The translations under genes and the position numbers were made by a program. This document shows, piece after piece, positions 47,089-59,772 of a stretch of DNA of 64,000 nucleotides. The stretch's first letter is position 1. Each line of letters begins with the position of its first letter. Under the pieces are notes generated by a model. It did no database searches and was not told where the DNA came from. It worked only from the letters and a program-made list of their open reading frames with translations. This DNA comes from Proteromonas lacertae (lineage: Eukaryota > Sar > Bigyra > Opalinata > Proteromonadidae): assembly GCA_002245135.1 (NCBI GenBank), contig NGBS01000013.1, forward strand, positions 62,001-126,000, given 5' to 3'.

Positions 47089-49574
47089 TCAAAAATTAAT
47101 TCCACTATTATTATTAATAAAAAAATATCCACTGTTTAGTATAACGGAACTATATTCTCTACATATTGGATCAATGTCATTTTTACTAATTTCTACTAAC
47201 CATTCACTTAATTCATTCAATTCATTAACAAAATACGATTCTAATATTACTTTAGGAGTAACTAATACCAATCTTGATAATAAATACAATACAGATATTC
47301 TAACATTATTATCTCTATGATATAAACAAATAAATATGATTTTCATTAATATTACATTATATTCTATAATCTTTATTGAATTATAACAACATTCATATAT
47401 TATTCCAATACAATATAATAATTTTGATAATAAATAACCATCTTTATTCAATAAATCAATTTGACGATTCTTGTGGTCTATTCCATTCATTAATGGAATT
47501 AAATATATATCACTATATTGTAAGAATTTGTTCTTTATTATCTTTGGTTTTTCTACTTTTTTAAATTCTTTCATTATTCTACCTATTCGTTTTATATCAT
47601 CTTTTTTATTTGCTTTTTCATTATTTTCATCTTCTTCTTTTACATCACATAGTTGTTTTGCACTTTCACTTAACATCTTCAATATCATTATTCTATACTC
47701 TAAATCTTTTTCTAACGAATAAAATTCTTTTATTAAGTAGGGAACTGTTTCTAATGGAATTAATGTGATTATTCTGATTATATTTCTATTTCGAATTTCT
47801 TCAAAATTTTCTAAGAAATAAGCATTTCTCATATTCAATAGTATAATACAGATTTTCAAACCATATTTTTCTATACCTACTGGAATGTTCTTTAATTGTT
47901 TAGCTAATGATAGTAAACTTACATCTCTCTTATCTATATTATCATCATCTTTCAATCCTTCAATTATATCTCGCAAATTGTTTTGATATTTCTCTTTACC
48001 AACCATTTTATTATCTTTTTCTATTAATTCATATGATTCTAAACTATCACTATCACTCTCATCATCATTATTTTCTTCATTTTCATTTTCTATATCATTT
48101 ATTAGTAATTCATATTCTTTAAATGTGTTATATTCTATTGGATCTATTATTAATAATGGATTTTCATAGATATTATTATTATTATTATTTTCAACATCAT
48201 TCTTTTTATCATTTTCAACTGTATTCTCATTATTTATTTCTGGATTTGTATAATGGTAATTAATACTATCATTTTCTTCATCATCTTCTTCATTTTCGGA
48301 AAATCCATCACATTCTATATTCTTATGTTCTTTATCAACAATATGGAATAATTTATTACTCATATATTCTCCATATCTTTTACAATATTCATTATTACTA
48401 TTCAATAAATGTTGAATACCATCCATCAAGTATAATAATCGATTATTATTATTTTCCACTTCTAAATCACTTTTTATCATTGATTCTAAACATTTCGTTA
48501 TTATTATACATACACATTTTTCTATTGATTTTTCATTTCTTAAACTAAACTCTTCTTTGGACCATTTTGGTAATATTTCATCCATTAAGGATAATATTAA
48601 GGATCGATTTATTGATTTGAGGTATTTTATAAAGATTTTTATTCTTTTTGATTGTAATGAAGTACTTAATAGTACGTTATTAATTATTGATTTATATTCC
48701 ATCTCATTCTCTATTGTGTCTTTATATAATGACAGAAATATCTCAAAATTCTATTATCATTATATTATATATAACAATATACTATTGACGAGGATTTACA
48801 TATTAATTTAAACATCTTTATTCTCACATTCAATGCATAAGAATTGAATTCTTTTATTAATACTCTTTTTTTCTCAAGATTATTTAAGGAACTAATATAT
48901 ATATCATTCAATAACTTCACAAATATTTCTAATCTTTCATTATCGAAATCTCTTATTATGGAGATTATTACATTGTTATTCTTTATTTTATTCTCTATCA
49001 AACCATCAAAATAACTACTTAGTAGATTGTAATAATAATTATTAATTTGTAAAAATCGTGGAATATTCTTTAAATAATAATTTGACATTCTATCAGCTAT
49101 TGATTTTAACAATTGAACTGTTAATTCTACATCAATGTAATTCTTTACATGCTTTTCACTTAGTTCACTTAATATTAATCTCAAATTATTTCGATTTAAC
49201 AGCACATTCAACATGGAAGTAAGGAAATTTGAGATTATTGAAGAGTTATTATTCTTTTCTTTCTTTTTTCTTTCTTTCATATATTCACATATAACTAATA
49301 TTGATAAAGGATATGTAGAACATTCGCCAGTAAAATAGTTGGACAAGTCTTCGATTATAGCTGGATTTAAACAATAAAGCCAGTTTTCAATTATTGAATG
49401 GGTTATCACCTTACCAATTGAATAATAATATCTACTTATAAATTTTGATTTTGTTGTTGGGGTTGATAAAAGATGAACTACAGCTTTGATACATTCTTTT
49501 ATCTTCTCTAAATTCATTGATCTTTTCATTATTTCAATTATTCCATTTATTTCTTCTCTATTTATTTCTGTCAT
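47089..49574 (-). CDS. TELO2: PIKK co-chaperone TELO2/Tel2
   Basis: Two exons around a 32-bp intron (48751-48782) join to 817 residues, the usual TELO2 size. The N-terminal alpha-solenoid includes LTVQLLKSIADRMSNYYL, like the PDR-containing repeat in TELO2. A long acidic Asn-rich linker follows. The C-terminal Telomere_reg-2 domain shows LRDIIEGLKDDDNIDKR, SLAKQLKNIPVGIEKYGL, NAYFLENFEEIRNRNIIRI and ILKMLSESAKQL. TELO2 with TTI1 and TTI2 matures the PI3K-like kinases, including TOR, ATM and ATR. Its first about 240 bases lie in the left arm of inverted repeat 2, and TOR lies just beyond that arm. A truncated copy of its 5' end is at 61868. Confidence 0.85.
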
Positions 49575-51896
49575 TCAAAAAAAAGAAAATAAAATGAAAG
49601 AAGCTTGGCTTGATTAAATGAAAAAAAAAGTCTAGAAAATTCTCAAGCCTAAGTGTAAAAAGCTTGAATTTTTAATTGTTGTTTATTGTTGTTATAGAAG
49701 TTATTGCTGATTGAAATAAATGAATTCATTATCTGGATGGTTAAATGTTCATAAATATGAGGTATAATCAATTTTATCTTTTTTCTTTGTTTTTTTAGTT
49801 GTTGAGTGATAGAAATAGTAACAGAATGTGTAAAATTCGAGATGTGGATAATGGCTCAAAGAAGTTATTAAAGATATTGGATGTGAGTGAGTTAAATTCA
49901 AAAGTTGTTGCTGAAGTAGTTTCTACAATGAATAGAGTAAATAATGTGAATATAGATGGTTTAATGAAATACAAAGTGATAGAAAGAGATGAAAACTGTT
50001 TATATCGAATAATGAGAGAATATAAAACACATTTAGATGTTATTAACCCATTGAAATACTTTGAAGAGAATGGTGTATTTGAAGTATTGAATGGAATATT
50101 GAATATATTGAATGGATTAAATGAAGCAGGAACAATTCACAGTGATTTAAAACCATCGAATATCTTTTTAAATGATGAAAATGAAGTGATTTTGAGTGAT
50201 TATTGTAATAATTTATTGTTTAAAGGAAGAGAAGGAAGAATAAATCGAAAAGGAGATGATATATGTTTTGTTTGTTATGATGAATTATTAGGAAAAGAAT
50301 TAGATATTTTAAGTGATATTTGGAATTTTGGATTAATATTTTATTATATAAAAAGTGGCAAATATCCATTTGTTGGTAAAAATATGTTAGAAACAATGAA
50401 CAATATTCGAGATGTGAAGTATAATGCATTAGAATGTGAAAATGGAGATAAATTAAACTCCTTTTTAAGAAAGATACTTGTTAAAGAAAAGAAAGATAGA
50501 TTAAAATTGAATGATGTTTTATCTGAATTGAAAAGTATATAATATGATTATTATGATATAATAAAATAGAATTAAATGAAGCAGAACTTCCAGTCATTCC
50601 ATTTGAAGAAGAGAATATAAATATTGATGAAGAACTGAGTATAAATGATATAAATACATTTTAAACTAGAAAATCGAATAGATTAGTAATTAATAAATGT
50701 AAAACAGTAAATGGAAATGAATTGAGTATTAGTTGATGTATGTATAATATAATATTTAAATATAATAATTAGATTACATGAAAGACGAAGGAATGAAATA
50801 TTTATATTCAAAACTTGATAGAATGAATAATGTGACAAAAATAGCTATTCAATGTATGATAATTGAATAATATTATTTATAGCTAATGATTTAACTTCAA
50901 TTGGATTAAATACATTCTCAGAATGTTTAAAATTCTTTCCAAATTTAGAAGAATTGTGGTTAAGTTTTAATCCATTTGGTAATAATAGTTTAAAAATATT
51001 TTCAGAAAATCTTCATTTCATTCCAAAATTGAAGAAATTGGAATTATCTAGTATTAATTTTATCATAATTATTAAATAGGATTGTAAATTAGGAGATGAA
51101 GCAATGAAATATTTATGTTCACATTTTAAAGATATTCCTAATTTAGAAGGATTATCTTTATTTGGTATATTTTATGATAATAATAATGAATAGATAATAA
51201 AATAGGTGATAAAGGAATAGAATATTTATGTGAAAATATAAATGAAATACAAAAGTTGCAAATATTGGATTTGAATGATAATGAAATTGGTGATATTGGA
51301 GGAGAAATATTGATAAACAATCTTCATAAATGTAAAGAATTGAAGAATTTATGGTTGTATAATAACAAAATATCCAATTATGATGATTTTAAAAGAAGAA
51401 TTAAAGAAAATCATCCTAATAAAAGTTTAGAAATTGATTAATTGTTACAACAATTACATATTTACTTGATAATGCTTTTGTTTTTTCTATTATCCTACTA
51501 TTTGTTTATATTGAACATCTGTATATCTTTGATTATATTATATCTAAATAACTCTTTCTATATAATGATTTAATTGTCTAATCTATTTTCACATTTTTAT
51601 CCGTTTCAAGAATTGATATTTTAATTAAAAAAGATCTAATGTCTTCTATTCTAAATGACAGTGATTTAGTAAGTCGTGATCCTAAAATGAGAAAGAAAGC
51701 AGCATGTAAAGTTCGAGTAAGTCTAGAAATAGCTTTAAAAGATCAAGCAGTTGAAGAACTAACCAAACTATTTACGAATTTAACAACGGAAATATTTCAT
51801 TATATCAATAGTACTGATATTTACGATCGTTTAGGTGGTTTAACCATAATCGACTCAATTCTTGATATTCTTCGAAATGATATTCAAACTTTAGTT
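49333..51896. repeat. Inverted repeat 2, left arm
   Basis: This is the reverse complement, with divergence, of 59515-62109. The outer edge falls inside TELO2 (after about residue 80) and the inner edge inside TOR exon 1 (after 258 coding bases). Within the TOR part I count about five substitutions in 258 bases; elsewhere there are also several indels, so this repeat is older than inverted repeat 1. The two arms are 2,564 and 2,595 bp. The spacer 51897-59514 holds almost the whole TOR gene. Confidence 0.93.
49720..51441 (+). CDS. Protein kinase fused to leucine-rich repeats (left-arm copy)
   Basis: Eight exons; introns 49762-49798, 50535-50569, 50639-50686, 50726-50772, 50854-50882, 51051-51079 and about 51166-51194. 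The protein has about 488 residues and starts MNSLSGWLNVHKYE. The kinase domain has a Lys in SKKLLKIL, the catalytic loop HSDLKPSNIFLND, DYC in place of DFG, and WNFGLIFYYIKSGKYPF. No glycine-rich loop is visible, so ATP binding may be weak. Splicing across two apparent stops links the kinase to LRRs (FPNLEELWLSFNPFGNNSL, LQILDLNDNEIGDIGG). At 51080 one extra base follows the splice site compared with the right arm. It is divergent from TELO2 by 145 bp. Confidence 0.7.
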
Positions 51897-51923
51897 AAGA
51901 TTGGTAATAAATTCAGATTTTAG
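51639..51923 (+). pseudogene. Truncated copy of the TOR 5' end
   Basis: The frame starts MSSILNDSDLVSRDPKMRKK and follows TOR exon 1 for 86 residues to DIQTL, then leaves homology at 51896 and stops soon after. The promoter sequence (TATCCGTTTCAAGAATTG) is retained. It differs from the real TOR start (59772) at about five bases, of which one changes a residue (Met for Val). It could still be transcribed, but it encodes only a fragment of the first HEAT repeats. Its junction with 51897 marks the inner edge of the left arm, only 125 bp from the TOR stop codon. Confidence 0.85.
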
Positions 51924-52020
51924 TTTAACATAAATCAGAATAATGTAATTCTCACATAAAACAATCATAATTATTAAAATAAGTATATAATATTAGTATA
52001 TATAATGTAATCAGTATCAT

Positions 52021-55000
52021 TTACCAAAATGGACACCAACCAATATATAATTGACATAAATTCACATGATCTGTTGCCATTCTAATCAATTTTTGAACTT
52101 GATCACTCACATTTAAACTCTCATGAATAAAATCTTTTCCTGTTAACTTATCATTTATTCGATTTATTATTGCTAAAGCTTTTTCATTTGATACATCATC
52201 ATCACCATTATTATTATTAGTATTATCAAATGAGATATGATTTTGGATTAAACTATTACTCAATTCTTTCTTTCCTTCTTCTTCTTCTCCCATTTCCTCT
52301 TCCATTTCTTCTTCCATTTTTCTTTCTACATTTTCTTTTTCTTTCATTTCTTTATTGACATTTTCTTTTTTATTCTCTTCATTTTCATCACTCAATAATC
52401 TCCAACTAACTAATGGATCATGAACAAATGCTTCTAATAAAGCCATTAATGATTCTTTATTATCATTTTCTCTTAGCACACTCATCACATTCACACAAGT
52501 AAATCGGAAAGATCCTTCAATTCCTCGAACTTCCATCGCATTTATTAACATTCGAGTTAATCGGAATGGAATTGTTTCAGGAAAATGATCTCTCATCATT
52601 GCCACTTCAAAACAATCACCAAAATCAATATGACAGATTTTACCTGTATCATTATCTAACATTATATTACTTGGATGTCTATCTCCTAAACCTAACATAT
52701 ATCCAACTATTGACATTATTCCCATTGAACGAGTGAAATTTGTTCTACGTTCTAACCAACTTTCACTATTTACACTTTTCAACCAAAACATTTTATTCAA
52801 ATCTTGACCTCGAGTTTTTTCTAAGGCATAATCAAATGCTTCAACTTTACCTATTATTGTCATATCATCAAAATTGGGACATAATTGATATATCAATTTT
52901 TGTTCTACATTTATTAAGATTCGATGACTTTCTCGATATTCTTTGATTATTCCATGAATTGTATTGTGATTTTCTACCCATCCAATTAAACCAGCATTAT
53001 TGGATAATGGACAAGCAACATATCTTCGAATACTTAGATTTCGACGACTACATTCACTATCACTCTTTAGCAATTGATTTACTAATCCAAATAATTGCAT
53101 CACTCTTTCATCTTGTCTTAAATCTTCATGACCTTTCAATAAATATGGATAATTAATTCCATCACTTCCAATTATTATGATTTTTCGAGGTCTTTGTTTT
53201 GGATGGAATTACAGATAGTTTAGGTTGAAATCCAGCTATACAGATATTCTCAGTTTTTACTTTATAATTTCCAGGTAAAACTAATTCTAGATTCTTTGCA
53301 GCTAATAGTTTTGGTGAAGCATATTCTAAATTGCACTGTATGTAATAAATTGATTTGACTTCGAATTATTTTAAATACATGATAATACATACTCCAAGCA
53401 GCATCTAAATGACTTTTATTATTTTCATCATTTTTATATTTCAATATCCATTCATGAGCTTCATCTAATTCTCTTCCTAAACTCTGTTGAAATGAAATTT
53501 CTTTCATTGTAACTGCTCCTTTTTTCATCATCACATGTAATTTTTCTAAGATATTAATCATTTCTTTTATATCATTTTGTATAAAGAAAGTTCGGCTTGC
53601 ATCTTCCAAACCTTCAAACCACATTTCACTCCATAAAATAGCCACTCTCATTAATTCACTACTTACCATTGTTGCTTGTTCTACTAATTCAGGATATTTC
53701 TCTTTCATTTTATATAAGATCTTCTGACCATTTCTTTGTTTATTCTCCGAATCTGAACTTACTGAAACTGTTAATGAATAGATTAATGATTGAGGATGAC
53801 TTTCACCTAATTTCGTCAAAATATCAACTAATAATTTACTAGTGCTTTTGTTAGTAATATTTAATCGAGCAATCAATTGAGGAATAACATCTAACCAAGT
53901 ATCAATTGAGATTTTATTAATACCTTCATTTAAACTGTTATTTATTTCATTTATATGACCATATCTAAACATCAATGTTAAGATTCGAAGAATATCTTGA
54001 ATTAAGTTTGAACCATGCAAATCTTTTGAATATAATATAGCTTTAAAGAATGAATTAACCGCATTTACAATTATTCGTTTAGTGTTTTCATCCATCACAT
54101 TTTCTAATTTGTTGTTATTATTCAACTCTTTTTCTTCTAATTTTTTTATATACATGAAATAGGTTAATGCTAATTGATGCCAAGTTTTACTATTCTTATT
54201 ATCAAATTCTATTGCTTTATCTAAAGCATTTAACATATTCTCAAGTATATCTTTATTCATTTTATGATCATTTCTAGCCAATAACCATTCACTATAAGTT
54301 GTAAAGATTTTTACACTCAAATTCTTTAATTCTCCATTCTTTATTGAATCATTTTCACATAATTCACTGATTTTAATAAATGCATTTTCTTTCTCATTAT
54401 TTTCACCATTACTATTCCATAAGAATTTGCAATAACTATAAATAATCACTGGTTCTAATGAAGCATCAGGTAATCGATTAATTCCTAAATCATATAAAAC
54501 ATTTGAAGCTAATTCTTTATGGCTTTGTTTTCTACATAACGTACTGAATTTTAACCAAGATTCTAAATTATCACTCTTTTTTAATACTAAAGATCGAACT
54601 AATAATACTTTATTCCATACATTTATATTCTTCTGACAACCTGTTAATCGTTTATTCCATATACATCGCAACTTATTTTCATCATTTCCTAGATGACTTT
54701 TATATTCAATAATCTCTTCCATTTCAGATAAATGTTGTAATTTTACTAATTGTAAATAACAACGATTATATCCTTCATGAATTAGAGTTGATAAAGTTGA
54801 ATGTAAATAATCTCGACATTGATGAATATAGTCTTTAGCTTTATTGAAGTTTTCATTATGAATTGATAATACAGCTTGCATAAATGCATCATCTGCACTT
54901 ACCGTCTCAATTTTATCACTATTTCCACTACCACTACTTCCACTGCCACTACTTCCACTACTTCCTCCACTGTTACTGTTACTGGTATTATCATTATTAT

Positions 55001-58000
55001 ATTCTTTTAAATTGAAATCTTTCTTGGTTTTATGTTCAGCAAATTCATCAGCTATTTTTCTCATTTCATCATAATTGCCTAAATTCCAAGCTGCATCGAA
55101 TAACATACGAATTAATGAAGTTTTTAATTCTTCATTATTATTACCTCCACTTTCTCCATCATTTATATTTGAATTCTTTTTATCATTCCTAAATTGACTA
55201 CTTAGTTGTTTCCATCGAATATTAACTAAGTTTAATACTTTCTGATATTCTCCTATCGCATATAAACATCGTAATCTTCCATAAACTATCTTCAAATCTT
55301 CATTTATTATTAAATCATCACTATCATTTGCATTTATTCGACTATCAGCTATTAATTGCTTTTCTTCATAAGTTTTTAATGCTTCATCCCAAAGTCCTAG
55401 TTTTTCATACCATAATTCTTCTACTTTGATCTTTGTTCCTTTCGCATAATTCAATATACCTTCAGCTGCTTCTGGTTGACCCAATTGGTTATAAATTGAG
55501 ATTAATTGTTCAATACAACTACTAGGAACACGTGTAAATTGGATTTCTAGGAAATGTAAGGCTTTAGCATAAGCATTACACTTCAAAGCTAGTTCGCCAA
55601 TTTGGCTTGGCTCAATTGGTAATGCTCTTTCTTGCAATTCCATGAATTCTAATAGGTTTAAAATCATATTTAATATCTCTAGAGGTACTGATGACTTATT
55701 TATAATTTTCTTGATACTTTGAACCACTTCATCTTGAGCATCTAGCAATAACTCATCCCAACACGATAAGAACGCTATATTGAATAATTCCTTCTGTAAT
55801 GGGATATATACAACAGCTAGATTGTGACAAGTTCTTATAACTACTGAAGGTGAACATTTGATTAGTGAATAGGAGAGTTTTCTTATCCATTCCATCCAAT
55901 CTCTATCATCTATCACATTCTCAATATTAAATGATTTTATTACCTCATCACTGGAGAATTTCAAGTTGTGATTACTTTCATCATAATTAAGTTTATGTTC
56001 TGCAGGTCTGATTATCTCCATTGGTGGTAATGGTAAACCATTTATTAACTATATAAGAAATTATAATGTATAATGTATAATATACAGTGGTTAATAAATC
56101 TATATACTTTGGATAACCAATTTTCAAATTATATAAAACATTACCAACTGTTGGAGAATAAATTATATAATCTTCTTTTAATAAATACACTAATGAACAT
56201 AATATCTCTAATATTTGACTTCTAATCACTGTATCTGTTGATTGTTCTAATGTTCTTAATAATGGATTTATTACTTTCGGAGCATAATCAATATTCTTCA
56301 TTGATTGACATAATAAATTGATTGTTGTTAAGGTTTTCTTTTGCAATGAGATTAAAGTGGAATTGCTACTATTATTTTGATTATTTTCCATCATTTTTAA
56401 TAGAGATGGCATTACGATATAAGTGAATTCCGTTAGAGATGGAGAGAGATATTGTAAAGTGTTTAAAATCTTCATTGTTCCTTCTTTATCACTTGATTTA
56501 TCACTATTTAAGGCTTTTAACATTAATGTCACTAGTTTTGGAACATATAATATAAATTCACTTTTAGCTACTGTATAGATATGTTCAACTAGTGTTAATA
56601 GACTGGAAAGATTCTTATCCCAATAGTTATAAACTAATTCGAATATTTCTGGTAAATATTCACTTATATTATGTTCTACTATTAAGATAATTGTTGGTAA
56701 TTGTTGAATGATCATTTCTCGACAAACATGAGAACATGATGGAATGAGTGATAATAATGGAGATAAGATTATATTCAAATAAGGAACAACTCTATAAATA
56801 TATAAATATATAAATACTGTGATTTTAATATTGTGACAATACTGGTTATCTTTTGAATTACATCTTGAGGATCATCTTTCTTTTCTTTCAACATTTTTAT
56901 TAATGAAGTGATTGTAGTTGATATTATATAAGAATCACTTTGAGATGTACTAGAATCTTTGATTGGATTGATTGCTTTTGATGTAACATTATCATTAATT
57001 GGATTAGAACTGTCATTCAGTGTGGAGATTATTGATTTATATTCATACGGATCTAATGCTCCTAATCTTCCGATTGTTTTCATTGTTTGTTCTCTTGTCT
57101 CAGCATCTAATTGAACTGAACCTAATAGGTTTAATAACAGTGGTAATAATTGGGGAAATGCAATATATGGATCAATTACCATACTATTTTATAATAATAA
57201 TAATTATAATAATAATAAAAGATACTTTTCATCTTTTGTGAATTCTTCTAAAACAAATAGTGCAGCTTTCTTCTTTGGAGCTGGTACATCTTCTTGTAAA
57301 CAATTTAATAAGATTGGAATTATATCTTTATAATATTGAGATAATTCACTTGGATTTACTCGAATTAATTCACCTAAGGTAGATAAGATGGCACTAGCAA
57401 CACCAACTATATATATATAGAATAAAAACATATATACCATGAGAAGTAGCTTGTAATCTTGGAAATAATGCATTATATGTTGATAATGAATAAGGCTCGA
57501 ATAGGCTTGGAGCGATTTTTACTAAATGACTAAGTAATTGAATTGCTTCATCTTTAGCTAAACCATCTTCCCAATATTCTACTTTATTTAAGATTTCAGC
57601 ATCTGTTTGACGAATATAAGGAGCTATAGCAGAAGGATTGTAATTAACCAATCTTCCAAGGATTTCACAACCAACTAATTCATTTTTAAATTCTTCATCT
57701 CCTATTGCTCGAAATATGTAATTGATATTTTGAGATTCTTGTAGAAATTGATCATATCGACTATCTAAACATAATAAGATTTTATATCGCAATTCGGCAC
57801 TTCGATCAGTTACACACATTATCAATAATCGTTGAAGTATATCTTCGATTAAATATTTCGCATTTTGAACTTCATTATTTGATTCATATTCTACATTGAA
57901 ATAGATATTACTAGAATCATTTTTGGGTAGTAATAACTATTAATAAATAAATTATATATAAATATATACTTGACAACAAGCTAAAGCAGCAGATTTTCGA

Positions 58001-59772
58001 ATTGAAGATATATGATGATCTAAATAGATTACTACACTCTCTTTCAATAGAGGTAATAAATTGATATTTCCCCAATCGATTGTTGTTAAAGAATCTAATG
58101 CCAATTTGATAGTATTTATATCATAAGTGGTTATATCTTCTTGAATTATATTCGAAGGTAATAAATAACTTTGAATTAATCGATCAGATTTGGTTATTGA
58201 AGCTTTGTAATACGGTTTACCTGATAATACTAATGATAATTCGTGGATTAACCTCTCTTGAATATAAGGACATAAACGAGGAATATTCTTGGATACTTCT
58301 GTTAATGTGTTGATTAAAGCAGGTGATAAGTGTAAATTAAACATCTATTTTATATTATTATTATTATTATTATTATTATACTGGATCTAATATTGATTTT
58401 ATTGCATCATATAATGTTATTTGAAGTTTTTGAAATGATTCATAAGTTTGATTATGTTTTAAATCTTGAATGGATTTCTTATTTAATGGTTCAACTGATT
58501 GAGCTAATAAAGCTACACATCGTAATGCTTGGGGAGATGAACGTCTAATTTATAATAGATAATAGATAATAAATTATTAATATTATACTTTTTAGATGTT
58601 AAAGTATTTACAATATGTTTCATTATTGGACTAATATGAGCTGGATCAAATTTATCTTGTAAAGCTGTTGCTAATTTACCTATACTTACAAAAGCTAAAG
58701 CTTTTTCACTTGAATCAGTTAAAGCACCTTGTAATAACACCATCCATGCATAATAATTATTATTTAAGGAAATGAAAGTATTTTGATCAAATTTGGCAAA
58801 GATATGAGCTAATTCTATATTTCAATATATATATATATATTATATTTTATTATACTAATTACACTGCTTCGAATATATTTATCTTTTATATCTTTACATT
58901 CTAATGTAAATTTCATCATCTCACTACAATGATCTCGAGCAAATTTATCTCCTGCTTTTATTAAACCTGTTATTATCAATAACATTCCATGTACTTCTTC
59001 AGTATTCACTTTGTTTATTTCACTGTTTATTATTATCTCATTTGACATATAATCACTTATATTACTGTATAATTTTTCATACCAGTTGTTTTTATCACTA
59101 CTTTCTTTTTGATATAGTAATTTTAATGCTTCTTTTAATGCTTTATAAGCAGCTAATCGAATATGATATTTATCACTTTTTAATTTTAACCAAATATTAT
59201 CTATAAATTTTGGCATCTTTTGGTAGAATATGATTGGAGAATTTCGAGCTAATTGTTTTATCATCGTGAGAGCTAATAAATGACGATTGGATTGATGTTC
59301 ATTGTTTAACCATTCTAAAGCACAATCTACTTCTTTTTCTAAAAAGTCAGCTATCTGAGATCCATCGATCTTACCAAAATGACCTAATAACTAAATCAAA
59401 TACATATATAGTAAAAACATTATATCTTTATACTTGACAAGACATTTCGATTAATTCGTCTGAACTAGCTGTTGAAACAGCATTTATTGCCAATCGATTA
59501 TATAGAGCAAATCGAACTAAAGTTTGGATATCATTTCGAAGAATATCAAGAATTGAGTCGATTATGGTTAAACCACCTAAACGATCGTAAATATCAGTAC
59601 TATTGATATAATGAAATATTTCGGTTGTTAAATTCGTAAACAGTTTGGTTAGTTCTTCAACTGCTTGGTCTTTTAAAGCTATTTCTAGACTTACTCGAAC
59701 TTTACATGCTGCTTTCTTTCTCACTTTAGGATCACGACTTACTAAATCACTGTCATTTAGAATAGAAGACAT
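52021..59772 (-). CDS. TOR: TOR (target of rapamycin) kinase
   Basis: More than ten exons, densest in the 5' half, give about 2,450 residues. Order: N-terminal HEAT repeats (from MSSILNDSDLVSRD), FAT domain (RLPDASLEPVIIYSYCKFLW region, 56021-53600), FRB domain (ILWSEMWFEGLEDASRTFF with the Ser that contacts rapamycin, and AWSMYYHVFKI), the kinase with LLKGHEDLRQDERVMQLFGL, the catalytic loop MLGLGDRHPSNIML and the metal loop HIDFGDCFEV, an acidic insert, and the FATC end HVNLCQLYIGWCPFW. TOR senses nutrients and drives growth. Two extra-base frame breaks lie near 53345 and 53200, between FRB and kinase, where both frames match TOR. Exon 1 begins in the right arm of inverted repeat 2. Confidence 0.93.

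Noticed and set aside
50639-50686. In-frame TAA that would separate the kinase from the LRR part as two genes
   Set aside because: A 48-bp GTAT...TAG intron removes it and keeps phase; no start codon suits a separate LRR gene.
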